From Ryuthela nishihirai (taxonomy: Eukaryota > Arthropoda > Arachnida > Araneae > Heptathelidae), in NCBI GenBank assembly GCA_038380435.1, contig JAWZYU010000001.1:18642001-18706000 (forward strand): a stretch of DNA of 64,000 bases, in the 5' to 3' direction. This document shows, piece after piece, positions 52,665-62,658 of the stretch. Below the pieces are notes generated by a model. That model made no database searches. It saw only the letters and a program-made list of their open reading frames with translations, and was not told the DNA's origin. The first letter of the stretch is position 1; every line of letters starts with the position of its first letter. A program made the translations under genes and the position numbers.

Positions 52665-53205
52665 AGCTGCGACAGTGATTAATAAAACAGCTCGGATAGT
52701 TATTAATAAAACAGCGCGGATAGTTATTAATAAAACAGCTCGGATATTTATTAATAAAACAGCTCGGGTTGGGTTGTTTTACCTCTGAGCGGCACTTTTT
52801 TGCACACCATGGGCTAAATGGCTAGGTCACATGGACCCCGAAGGCTCAGAGAAGGTTGGGGGAGGGGACCCACTGGAACAGCTGTTGGGAGACAGATGGT
52901 AGCCTCCCGTCAAGGCCATCCAGCGTGTTCTTTAACGTGCACAGGGTATGTCTCTCCCGCACACGGAGCCACGGCTTAACGTCCCATCCGACGGACGGCG
53001 GCCTTTCCAAGCTCATCGGTGTCCCCTACTGACCGTGGGCAGGGCAGGGAGTTTGGCGGAGATAAATCTCAAATCTGACCCAGCTGGAACTCGAACCTGG
53101 GAACTACACATTACGAGCCTGGCGCGCTACCGACTGAGCCACCCCCGCCCCCTTAAACAGCTCGGATTGTGATTATTAAACCAGCTCGTATAGTTATTAA
53201 GTTTT
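52665..53205. repeat. 24-bp minisatellite split by a SINE
   Basis: Units of AATAAAACAGCTCGGATAGT-TATT type occur four to five times at 52665-52766 and two to three times at 53152-53205, one degenerate, on each side of the SINE-A at 52765-53151. Confidence 0.88.
52765..53151 (-). mobile_element. SINE-A, full length, inside the minisatellite
   Basis: Complete. The flanks both end in AAACAGCTCGG, which could be a target duplication, but the surrounding array repeats the same text. Confidence 0.93.
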
Positions 53206-53701
53206 TAATTTAACTCAACTGTGTTGAATCTGTTATAGCATCTTTCTCGCCCTGCAGAAAGTGATGATTTGGAATAAAAAATCACTCTTTACCCTTTTCC
53301 ACAAAAGCGAAGTTAGAAAAAAATTAGTGAATAATATTTTATATTTTGGTATAATTTGATATGATAGTAAAATATGTATTGATATCATAAAATAAATTTA
53401 ATATCAGTATCCTGAACCAAATTAGCATGATTAATTTGTTAACCGCCACTTAATTAAAGTAAATTATTATATTAAATTGCTTTACTTTTCACCTCGATCT
53501 CTTTTGTAGTTGTAGCTCCTTTGGGATTTATGTGTTTTATTTTTGTTATTGTCAATCAGGCACTATTTTAGATTTCGAGAATACAAGCCATAGGCTTGGA
53601 GCTCATAATATTAATTAAAAATATCAGATATGATCTCGACTATGGATTTGAACGAAATTATATTGCAGAATGGTGGTTTCTTACACGATTCCACTGAATT
53701 C
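53206..53701. other. no gene recognised
   Basis: AT-rich; nothing recognised. Confidence 0.45.
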
Positions 53702-53741
53702 CGGTAGCGCGCCAGGCTCGTAATCTGTAGTTCCCAGGTTC
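53702..53741 (+). mobile_element. SINE-A head scrap
   Basis: GGTAGCGCGCCAGGCTCGTA through TTCCCAGGTTC; 40 bp ending in the B box, fused to MITE sequence. Confidence 0.75.
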
Positions 53742-53742
53742 C

Positions 53743-53828
53743 TAATTTCTAAAAAAAATCAATGCCAGATATTTTTTCTGAATTTTGCAATCAACCCTAG
53801 CGTTCGGATACTTTTTTGAGCGACTGTA
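53743..53828. mobile_element. MITE half copy
   Basis: CCAGATATTTTTTCTGAATT through GATACTTTTTTGAGCGACTG then TA: one arm and one end of the CGCTCAAAAAA family. Confidence 0.8.
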
Positions 53829-54105
53829 CATCTAATCTTAAGCAGATAAATGAGAAAAGACCCATCCCGCGATTTACAGGGTTTCGGGTTTACACGGTCA
53901 AGAAAATGAAACCACTTACAATTCACACTCGGTCTGTTTTATTAGTGATAATCTTGGTCTGATGACATTGGTTTAGAAGGTTTTTGTAACATGATCAATG
54001 GTAGCTGCCTTTAACTATTTTTCAGGTGCTGACTTCAGATCAGGCCGTAAAAAATGATTAGAAGATCACGTTTTTATGTTATTGGTCATTTTGACTCGTA
54101 TTAAG
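53829..54105. other. no gene recognised
   Basis: Nothing recognised. Confidence 0.4.
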
Positions 54106-54490
54106 AGGGGCGGGGGTGGCTCAGTCGGTAGCGCGCCAGGCTCGTAATCTGTACTTCTCAGGTTCGAGTCCCAGCTGGGTCAGCGTTGAGATTTATCTCC
54201 GCAAAATTCCCCGCCCTGCCCACGGTCAGTAGGGGACACCGATGGGCTTCGAAAGGCCGTCGTCCGTCGGATGGGACGTTAAGCCGTGGCTCCGTGTGCG
54301 GGAGAGACATACCCTGTGCACGTTAAAGAACACGCTGGATGGCCTTGACGGGAAGCTACCATCTGTCTCCCAACAGCTGTTCCAGTGGGTCCCCTCCCCC
54401 AACCTTCTCTGAGCCTTCGGGGTCCTTGTGACCTGGCCATTTAGCCCATGGTGTGCAAAAAAGTGCTCTCAGAGGTAAAACAACCCAACC
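54106..54490 (+). mobile_element. SINE-A, full length
   Basis: Head complete; AGTGCTCTCAGAGG near the tail lacks the CG of AGTGCCGCTCAGAGG. Confidence 0.93.
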
Positions 54491-54519
54491 ACTGAATTCA
54501 TAATTAAAACCTAAAGCAG

Positions 54520-54861
54520 TGTTTTACAAACAGTTTGACCCCAAAATTCTAAAAAATTATGCAGTCCCGTAGAATAGCACACAAAATTAGTTGACCCTCT
54601 GGAATGGAACATAAAATTATTATTCTCCTTCCCTCTTGTCTGCAATTCAGGACGTATGTAGTTATATCTGATAATTTCATTTACATAGGATAAAATTAAA
54701 TAAAATTATCTTTTTGCATTTCAAGCAATAAATTTGTAACAAAACACTATCATATTATTAAAATATTTTTTTTTCTAAATATACTAGCAAATATAAACTA
54801 CCTGAGATTTGAGACCCCTTCCAAGCTGCCTGAGGGTCGCGATCCACAGTTTGAGAACCAC
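54520..54861. mobile_element. hAT-type MITE
   Basis: Left CAGTGTTTTACAAACAGTTT and right CCACAGTTTGAGAACCACTA are imperfect inverted ends of the CAGTGGTTCTCAAACTG type; GACCCC and GGGTCGCG mirror each other just inside. Noncoding. Confidence 0.7.
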
Positions 54862-54865
54862 TAAC

Positions 54866-55343
54866 ATAAAATATAGAGCAGTGCTGTGTTCCCCGCACCC
54901 CTAAGGAATCAACGAACGTAGGAAAGGTGAGGAGATAGGCGTACTAGTTTCAAAATATCAAAAACTTTATGGGAAAAGCACAATTTACGCGATTACATGA
55001 AGCATTAATTTTCTTTGCTTTTGGCTGGAATTATGCTATTTCAGTATGGCAACACTGGTTATCTCATACTGATCACAGGATGGAATTGGCTGTTGGTCAT
55101 ATAAAAATTTCTTTAGCCTTTGAATTTCTACACCCACGTTATTAGATTCAAATCGCAAAGTAACCATAAATGAACCACAGATAAAGAACTATAGATGCAA
55201 TTCGTCCTTGTACATTTTAGGAATCCTCCTTGCGGGGACCATTATTTTAGTTATAATGTACCAATCACTGATAAGAAGAAGTTTGCAGAAAGAGCTAGAT
55301 TTGGTAAGGGTTTAGGAGAAGCAATGAAAATTGGTAGGGTGTT
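54866..55343. other. no gene recognised
   Basis: Nothing recognised. Confidence 0.45.
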
Positions 55344-55734
55344 AGGTTGGGTTGGGTTGTTTTACTTCTGAGCGGCACTTTTTTGCACACCATGGGCTAA
55401 ATGGCCAGGTCACATGGACCCCGAAGGCTCAGAGAAGGTTCGGGGAGGGGACCCACTGGAACAGCTGTTGGGAGACAGATGGTAGCCTCCCGTCAAGGCC
55501 ATTTAGCGTGTTCTTTAACGTGCACAGGGTATGTCTCTCCCGCACACGGGGCCACGGCTTAACGTCCCATCCGACGGACGGCGGCCTTTCCAAGTCCAAC
55601 GGTGTCCCCTACTGACCGTGGGCAGGGCGGGAAAGTTTGCGGAGATAAATCTCAACGCTGACCCAGCTGGGACTCGAACCTGGGAACTACAGATTACGAG
55701 CCTGGCGCGCTACCGACTGAGCCACCCCCGCCCC
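55344..55734 (-). mobile_element. SINE-A, full length
   Basis: Tail with three GGTTG units; complete to the CGCCCC head edge. Confidence 0.94.
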
Positions 55735-56272
55735 ACTATTAAATTCATGTGAATATTTTAATGCAAGGGATAAAATTTCACCTACCTCTGCTGTCTTACC
55801 TTACCTCTGTTCTTAGATATCCCCGCAGAATGACTATTCTTCCATTTCAGCTCTCTGACAGGAACCGACAGGACCTTCTGCTTCACTCGATAAGGGACAT
55901 GGCAAAAATGAATTGAGTAGAAAGGAAGCTCTTACGTTTCCGTCAAAGAGGATTCTATTGTTGACACAATAATATTCCATCTGCAACATTGTGTAGCGAA
56001 ATAATGAATGCTCGACCTCGTTAACCAGAGTGTTTTCGATTCATTTACAAATGCCATAGCTAAAAGAATAAATTTTTAATAATATATTATTAAAAATTAA
56101 ATAATTTTTTTAACCTCTTACGAAATCGAAAAGGAAATGTTTTCTTACTATAAGAAATACTATTAAAAATAAGAAATATTCCGAACAAATTCTGGACTAA
56201 AGCAACGAAAACAAAGGCCTGTAAACTGCAGTCCTTTCAAGATTATATTCCATCCACTGTAAATTTAGCCGT
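55735..56272. other. no gene recognised
   Basis: AT-rich; nothing recognised. Confidence 0.45.
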
Positions 56273-56760
56273 CCCATGGCCGAGTGGTTAGCGCGCTTGG
56301 CTACTGATCTAAGGGACCTGGGTTCGAGCCCCGGGTTGTGTTGTTTTACCACTGAGCGGCACTTTTTTGCACACCATGGACTAAATGGCCAGGTCACATG
56401 GACTCCGAAGGCTCAGAGAAGGTTGGGGGAGGGGACCAACTGGAACAGCTGTTGGGAGACAGATGGTAGCCTCCCGTCAAGGCCATCCAGAGTGTTCTTT
56501 AACGTGCACAGGGTATGGCTCTCCCGTACACGGGGCCACGGCTTAACGTTCCATCCGACGGACGGCGGCATTTCCAAGCCCATCGGTGTCCCCTACTGAC
56601 CGTGGGCAGGACGGGTTCGAGCCCCTGATAAGGCATGGTTGTATGTGTTGTTTTCCTGCTGAGGTCCTGCCATCCTCTCAGATCTTCTACTTTGGCATAT
56701 AAACTGATATGCTCCTGTCGGATCTCTGTGGCAAGCTGCTGCTTGAGGGGGTATTTATTA
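56273..56760 (+). mobile_element. SINE-B interrupted by a SINE-A
   Basis: Head CATGGCCGAGTGGTTAGCGC to the B box at 56332, then from 56613 the B box is repeated and the body follows (GTTTTCCTGCTGAGGTCCTG, GCAAGCTGCTGCTTGAGGGG, TATTTATTATTTATT). The intervening 280 bp are SINE-A. Confidence 0.93.
56333..56612 (-). mobile_element. 5'-truncated SINE-A nested in SINE-B
   Basis: Minus-strand tail to body, ending at CCGTGGGCAGGAC. Exactly flanked by GGGTTCGAGCCCC (56320-56332 and 56613-56625), a 13-bp target duplication made from the SINE-B B box. Confidence 0.95.
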
Positions 56761-57321
56761 TTTATTTTTATTGTAATTTGACATGCAAATATTGAGGAAT
56801 GGTTATGTAATATGTGATAGTTTACCCGGAATAAACGTTAATGATTTGAAAATAAAATCCTCACAAATAGCTTCGCCAACTAGCATTACACATTAATACT
56901 ACAACTACACATTAGATGAAATATAGATAAATAATTACATATAAGTCAATAAATTGATGGTCAAATGCCTATTCCGGTAATATGCAATCTCGTTTAATTC
57001 TCTTCATTCTCAATATCTTGCAAATTAAAACTATTCATAGAGTATAGTATTTTCTAGAGCACTCAATCTTTTTCATCCAATAGGAACAACTATTTATAGT
57101 GAAAGCAAAATGAAATCGAGCGGTGACCAAAAGATATTCCTTATATTTAATATCAAAACAAAACCGCAGTGATAGTTGCACACTACAAAATAATCAATTT
57201 GAAAGAAATTTACTGTGTATTAGGGTTAACTTCTTAACAAAGTGGGCAGTTTTTAACTGTCTGTTCCAACAAGCATCTGTGATTAATTTCTTAATATCTA
57301 CATACATACAAAATCCTCATG
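56761..57321. other. no gene recognised
   Basis: AT-rich; an 87-codon + frame at 57123 has no protein-like features. Confidence 0.45.
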
Positions 57322-58703
57322 CAGACATCGACTACGGAGGTCCAACCAGACTGTGTAGTTTGGCTCACCAGACGTGTCTCTTCTGAGCTACAGCTGCTGC
57401 AATTGGCCACTCTAGGCCAATTCTAGCAAGATCCTGTTTGGCATTGTCTGTCCATCGCATCCTAGGTCTCCCCCTTTTTCTGATACCCTTAGGCACATTG
57501 TTCATAATCCTCTTTGCAAATCTGCAGATATGCATACGGGCAACATGGCCAATCCAACGCAGTCCCTCTCAGCACAATATGCTGCTAAAAAGAAGTTGAT
57601 GACTTCTTCTTCTAACCTCATCATTACTTACAAGGTCAAACCACCTAATGCACAAGACACTGCGTAAGCATCTAGAATCAAAGGCATCAAATTTCTTGTT
57701 ATCCTGCTTACAAAGGATCCATGTTTCGCTACCATAACTAACCTTAGAAAGAACCAAATTATTATACAGCTTAATTATAGTCATTAGGTGAATACGCTTA
57801 TTTTTCCATACTCTCCATAAATTCTTAAAAGTCCCAGCGGCAATCCCTACTCTATTTATCTCAGCCGCATGTCACCAATATCTGTTACATATCTCCCAGG
57901 ATAATTAAACTGAGTCACTTGCTCGATACAGCCATTCAAAGCAACTGAAAACCATCTGCCTGACCAATTTTCATCCCTTAAGTTTTTTTCTGTTTATCGC
58001 CAAACCTACTCTATTACCAGTCTCATTAACAGCCCTAATGAACAAATTCTTCTCATCAACATCAGTAGCCAACAGGGCCAAATTATCTGCATAATCTAAA
58101 CCAGAAATTTCGAAATCTCTAGACCATTTAGAGTCAAAATCTTTCCCTTGCAAAGAATTTCGCATTACATAATTAATAACTACAGAGAAAAGGACACAAA
58201 ATGCACCCTTGTCTAACTCCACTAGCAATGCTAAACCAATTGCTGAAAGACGTACTAACTCTCACACACGACTCTGTGTTATTATAGAGAGCTCTCATTA
58301 CACTAACCAACTTATCAGGTATTCCATATGATTTAACAATCAACCACAAATTATGTCGATCAACAGAGTCAAAAGCCTTTTTGAAATGTATAAAGCTAGC
58401 AACCACAGGTTTCTGAAACTCTAAACATTTCTCAAAAATCTGTTTAAGTGAAAATATTTGATCAATACATCCCATACCACTTCTGAATCCACACTGTTCA
58501 TTACGCAGTTGTCCATCAACCAAATTCTTAATTCTATTAAGTATAATCATGCAAAGAACTTTACCTGGAACAGAGAGTAAACTAATTCCCCTATAATTAT
58601 CACAAGAACTGCGATCACCTTTTTTAAAAGTTGGGACAATAATAACTCTACTAAAATCCTTAGGAACAACACCTTTATCATAAAAAATATTCAAAATTTC
58701 GAT
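57322..58703 (-). mobile_element. LINE copy 5, 3' part: reverse transcriptase and C-terminus
   Basis: Minus strand from 58703: FKKGDRSSCDNYRGISLLSV, VDGQLRNEQCGFRSGMGCID, HFKKAFDSVDRHNLWLIVKS, SGVRQGCILCPFLCSY, then after a frameshift the palm SGLDYADNLALLATDVDEKN and a C-terminal region LYNNLVLSKVSYGSETWILC, CKQDNKKFDAFDSRCLRSVL, ending in CGGAGGTCGATGTCTGCATG at 57322. Reverse transcriptases of this group copy element RNA at a nicked target. Several frameshifts; inactive. Confidence 0.9.
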
Positions 58704-59232
58704 TCACAGGATATGTTTATCAGCTGGTGGATAATCCTGAGCACAGTTCATCGCAGGCACCGAAACTCTTTGCTTCTATTGGCATCGTCAAATTCTACAT
58801 TGGAGGAAGTCTTCCAGTGTAGATGGCTTCAGCCTTTAGTGGTGGGGGAACGGGTCTTTGCCCCGTGCCTGCGATTAGGGATCTGTTTGATATTGTCAGA
58901 ATTTTCTCTCTCAATAAATATAGTTTCTTTAAACATCCCACTAACCATTTTCTCTCCATAGGTAGTTGGAATGTGAGGACTCTGCACAGAGCTTTTTCTT
59001 TTGATGTCCTCACACAAAAATTCCACCATTATAATTTAGATATTCTCGGATTGCAAGAGACCAGATGGACAGGTAAAGGTCAGATTCTAAAAAATAACCT
59101 TAAATTTCTCTTTTCAGGGAGGGACGAAAATAAGCATCATCAAGGCGTGGTTCTGCTTCTCAGCAGACACACTAGTGATGCTCTTCTAGGATATGAGTGC
59201 ATTAATGAAAAGTTTCTTACAGCAAAATTTCC
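58704..59232 (+). mobile_element. LINE copy 5, inverted 5' part: endonuclease
   Basis: Plus strand: leader, then GSWNVRTLHRAFSFDVLTQK, YNLDILGLQETRWTGKGQIL, GVVLLLSRHTSDALLGYECI, NEKFLTAKF, the N-terminal half of an APE-type endonuclease. It is head-to-head with the 3' part at 58703/58704, and the stretch between endonuclease middle and reverse transcriptase start is missing. Confidence 0.88.
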
Positions 59233-59321
59233 GTTAGGACATATCCATTGGAAACCATTGTTGCAACAAACGCTCAGAGTAGTTGAGGGGAAAATACAGT
59301 TTAGAAGATCCGAACCCACCC

Positions 59322-59358
59322 ACGTTTTACAGTTCCTAGGTTCGAGTCCCACTTTGGC
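59322..59358 (+). mobile_element. SINE-A head scrap
   Basis: TACAGTTCCTAGGTTCGAGT then CCCACTTTGGCT: B box and neighbours only. Confidence 0.55.
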
Positions 59359-60081
59359 TCCGCACAACCCTCACAATGCGATAGTTTCCATTCAGCCCGT
59401 TGTTTGCACAGATCCCACTCGAGCGAGCTGCGTTAATCTCCTCAACCCCCCCTTTTTTTGTTCCCCTAAAGAAACAGAACTTAAAAAGCTTTCTATTTTG
59501 TTTGGAAGATATAATTACTTAAAAGATTTGAATGACTGTCTCAACAAATGGAGACAAACATTCTACATAGAGATACAGTTCCACTTTCAATGTTTTTTTT
59601 ATTTAGAGATCCCTCAAATATACCCAGTAGGTTGTATCAAGGCTAAATAGCCCCGTATGACTCTTTGCACGTCCACAGTGCTTATATCCAGAGGATATTT
59701 AGAGCGCTAAAATCTGTTTGACACGGCCAAACAATCTTCGCTTATTTTCATTCATTTATTTTTGGTACACCCTGTATATATATATATATAGAACAAATCA
59801 ATCGCTATTTTGGCCTCTCTTGGTTTCACGATTGCCATCCCAAGCCCTATTTGATCTTGTACGACATCGAATCTAAACCTTTTTAAAGTTTCTGAGATCT
59901 GCTTCTTGACTCTCTGGATATCTATCGACCCCCCCGGTCAAGGTCAGCCCTTGTGGCTCGACCCTTTCTCCCCCATAGTGGGGAACTACTACTGATCAAC
60001 TGAGTAACAGATATCATGCGACTTTGTCCAAAGGAAGTTTATCCCTAAAATGTTCAATGAAGAACAGATAGAAATTTTATC
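59359..60081. other. no gene recognised
   Basis: A short (TA)n at 59775-59790 follows GTACACCCTGTATA, which resembles a mariner-like terminus without a partner. Nothing else was seen. Confidence 0.45.
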
Positions 60082-60096
60082 TCTGACCACGAAGGA

Positions 60097-60477
60097 GAGG
60101 CGGGGATAGCTCAGTCGGTAGCGCGCCAGGCTCGTAATCTGTAGTTCCCAGGTTCGAGTCCCAGCTGAGTCAGCGTTGAGATTTATCTCCGCAAAATTCC
60201 CCGCCCTGCCCACGGTCAGTAGGGGACACCGATGGGCTTGGAAATGCCGACGTCCGTCGGATGGGACGTTAAGCCGTGGCCCCGTGTGCGGGAGAGCCAT
60301 ACCCTGTGCACGTTAAAGAACACGCTGGATGGCCTTTACGGGAGGCTACTATCTGTCTCCCAATAGCTGTTCCAGTGGGTCCCCTCCCCAACCTTCTCTG
60401 AGCCTTCGGGGCCCATGTGACCTGGCCATTTAGCCCATTGTGTGCAAAAAAGTGCGCTCAGAGGTAAAACAATCCAA
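60097..60477 (+). mobile_element. SINE-A, full length with 15-bp target duplication
   Basis: Perfect repeats TCTGACCACGAAGGA at 60082-60096 and 60478-60492. The head begins GAGGCGGGGATAGCTCAGTC and the tail ends AACAATCCAA, giving exact element limits. Confidence 0.96.
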
Positions 60478-60492
60478 TCTGACCACGAAGGA

Positions 60493-60959
60493 CCCGTCAT
60501 ATTAGATATTTCTTAATGTTTCTAACTGAAGTACCCTAAGGCACAAGTTTTCAGGTTCATAGCACACCTAGGTGGAAATTTGATCTCTAACCTGACCGGA
60601 CAAGTCACAATCAAAATTTCGTAATTTTTGTGAAACGTAGAACTCGAAATACCTTCAGTTGTCAATTGTTGACCTCCCTTGTATCTGTCGGATGCAATAT
60701 TTCGTAAACGTTCTGAGTCCTACAACCCGAAATAATCGAAGCCTCAATTTTTCATTTTTCAGCATTTTTATATCAAGATTCGACCTCTATTTGACTTCGA
60801 AGTTCACACCAGATGTCAAATTCAGGTTTTTTCTCGCTACCTATGACCCAGATTATCCCTTGGTGTATATAAGAACCTTAATACATAACCTTTTCTGCAT
60901 CAAAGTTAAAATTAATGTGATTCCTCTTCCCCTCTCAACAGTTATCTCTATATGTATCA
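60493..60959. other. no gene recognised
   Basis: AT-rich; nothing recognised. Confidence 0.45.
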
Positions 60960-61340
60960 GCGGGGGTGGCTCAGTCGGTAGCGCGTCAGGCTCGTAATCT
61001 GTAGTTCCCAGGTTCGAGTCCCAGCTGGGTCAGCGTTGAGATTTATCTCCGCAAAATTCCCCGCCCTGCCCACGGTCAGTAGGGGACACCGATGGGCTTG
61101 GAAAGGCCGTCGTCCGTCGGATGGGACGTTAAGCCGTGGCCCCGTGTGCGGGAGAGTCATACCCTGTGCTCGTTAAAGAACACGCTGGATGGCCTTGACG
61201 GGCGGCTACCATCTGTCTCCCAACAGCTGTTCCAGTGGGTCCCCTCCCCCAAACTTCTCTGAGGCTTCGGGGTCCATGTGTCCTGGCCATTTAGCCCATG
61301 GTGTGCAAAAAAGTGCCGCTCAGAGGTAAAACAACCCAAC
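60960..61340 (+). mobile_element. SINE-A, full length
   Basis: Head GCGGGGGTGGCTCAGTCGG; tail CAACCCAAC adjoining the 127-bp duplication. Confidence 0.94.
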
Positions 61341-61540
61341 AAAAATCTCGTACGGGCAGCACCAATCAACGTTGAGACGGATTTTGTGAACGCTTTCGCC
61401 GCCCTCTTTCACAAAAAATTCTACAGATCTCTTCGTTACACAAAAAATTCTACAAAAATCTTTTGCAAAAATCTCGTTCGTGGCAGCACCAATCAACGTC
61501 GAGACGGATTTTGTGAACGCTTTCGCCGCCCTCTTGCACT
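61341..61540. repeat. direct duplication with 127-bp offset
   Basis: AAAAATCTCGT, GGCAGCACCAATCAACGT, GAGACGGATTTTGTGAACGC and TTTCGCCGCCCTCTT occur at 61341-61412 and again at 61467-61535. The minus strand is open through both (RAAKAFTKSVSTLIGAATNE-like text), so it may be a decayed coding repeat; family unknown. Confidence 0.85.
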
Positions 61541-61709
61541 TTAGTATACTTCGTATCCTTCCAAAATTAAAACTAATTATATCAATAATCAAAATAAATA
61601 TTTCTTAAAATTTAGAAGTATTCTCATGATTGAAATTTCTAACCATAAACAAATAACAAATTCAAACACTGTCTGGATTTCAAGATTTTATGTCTATTTT
61701 TTCTATTCG
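61541..61709. other. no gene recognised
   Basis: AT-rich; nothing recognised. Confidence 0.35.
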
Positions 61710-61724
61710 CCATCTTTCTTATTT

Positions 61725-62031
61725 GCTGGGTCAGCGTTGAGATTTATCTCCGCAAAATTCCCCGCCCTGCCCACGGTCAGAACGGAACGCCGATGGGCTT
61801 GGAAAGGCCGCCGTCCGTCGGATGGGACGTTAAGTCGTGGCCTCGTGTGCGGGAGAAACATACCCTGTGCATGTTAAAGAACACACTGGATGATCTTGAC
61901 GGGAGGCTACCATCAGTTCAGTGGGTCCCCTCCCCCAACCTTCTCTGAGCTTTCGGGGTCCATGTGACCTGGCCATTTAGCCCTTGGTGTGCAAAAAAGT
62001 GCCGCTCAGAGGTAAAACAACCCAACCTAAC
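61725..62031 (+). mobile_element. 5'-truncated SINE-A with 15-bp target duplication
   Basis: Starts at GCTGGGTCAGCGTTGAG (head lost), ends in CAACCCAACCTAACC. Perfect repeats CCATCTTTCTTATTT at 61710-61724 and 62032-62046. Confidence 0.95.
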
Positions 62032-62224
62032 CCATCTTTCTTATTTTGTTTCTCATTATTTCCATCCCCCCTTCTTCCCTCTCTCTTTAATTCTTATTTT
62101 TTTATCACTATTATCTTATCGTTTATTCTGCATGTTTACTATTTATTAATCTATTTTTTTGTCACCATTTCTCTTTTCCCTGCTTCTTTCTATTTTTATT
62201 ATTCTCATTTTTTTTTATTACGGT

Positions 62225-62545
62225 GACAGGGGAGGCTCAGTTGGTAGCGTGCCAGGCTCGTAACCTGCAATTATCAAGTTCGAGTTCCAGCTGGGCAAGT
62301 GCAGAGATTATTCTCTGCCAAACACCCCCGCCCTGCCTACAGTGAATAGGGGTCACTGTTGGGCTTGAAATGCCGTCATCCGTCGGATGGGACGTTAAGC
62401 CGTGGTCCCGTGCGTGGGAGAGACACACCCACGTACGTTAAAGAACACACTGGATGGCCTTGACGGGAGGCTGACACCCTTTTCTCAACAGCTGTCCAGT
62501 GGGTCCCCTCACCCTACTATCCACGAAACTAACAGAGTTTCGAAC
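62225..62545 (+). mobile_element. diverged SINE-A
   Basis: Head GGGGAGGCTCAGTTGGTAGC, body and CAGCTGTCCAGTGGGTCCCC recognisable; the last 60 bp are replaced by unrelated sequence. Confidence 0.85.
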
Positions 62546-62658
62546 TTGGGTTGGGTTGTTTTACCTCTGAGCGGCACTTTTTTGCACACCATGGGCTAAA
62601 TGGCCAGGTCACATGGACCCCGAAGGCTCAGAGAAGGTTGGGGGAGGGGACCCACTGG
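62546..62658 (-). mobile_element. SINE-A 3' part abutting a LINE
   Basis: Tail and 3' body to GGGACCCACTGGA, cut where LINE copy 6 starts. Confidence 0.88.

Noticed and set aside
58823..59650. 275-codon endonuclease-like gene
   Set aside because: Only the first 135 codons are LINE endonuclease; the rest reads through unrelated flanking sequence including a SINE-A head scrap.
59765..59790. Mariner-type terminus GTACACCCTGTATA
   Set aside because: No inverted partner was found nearby, and the adjoining TA run makes a chance match likely.
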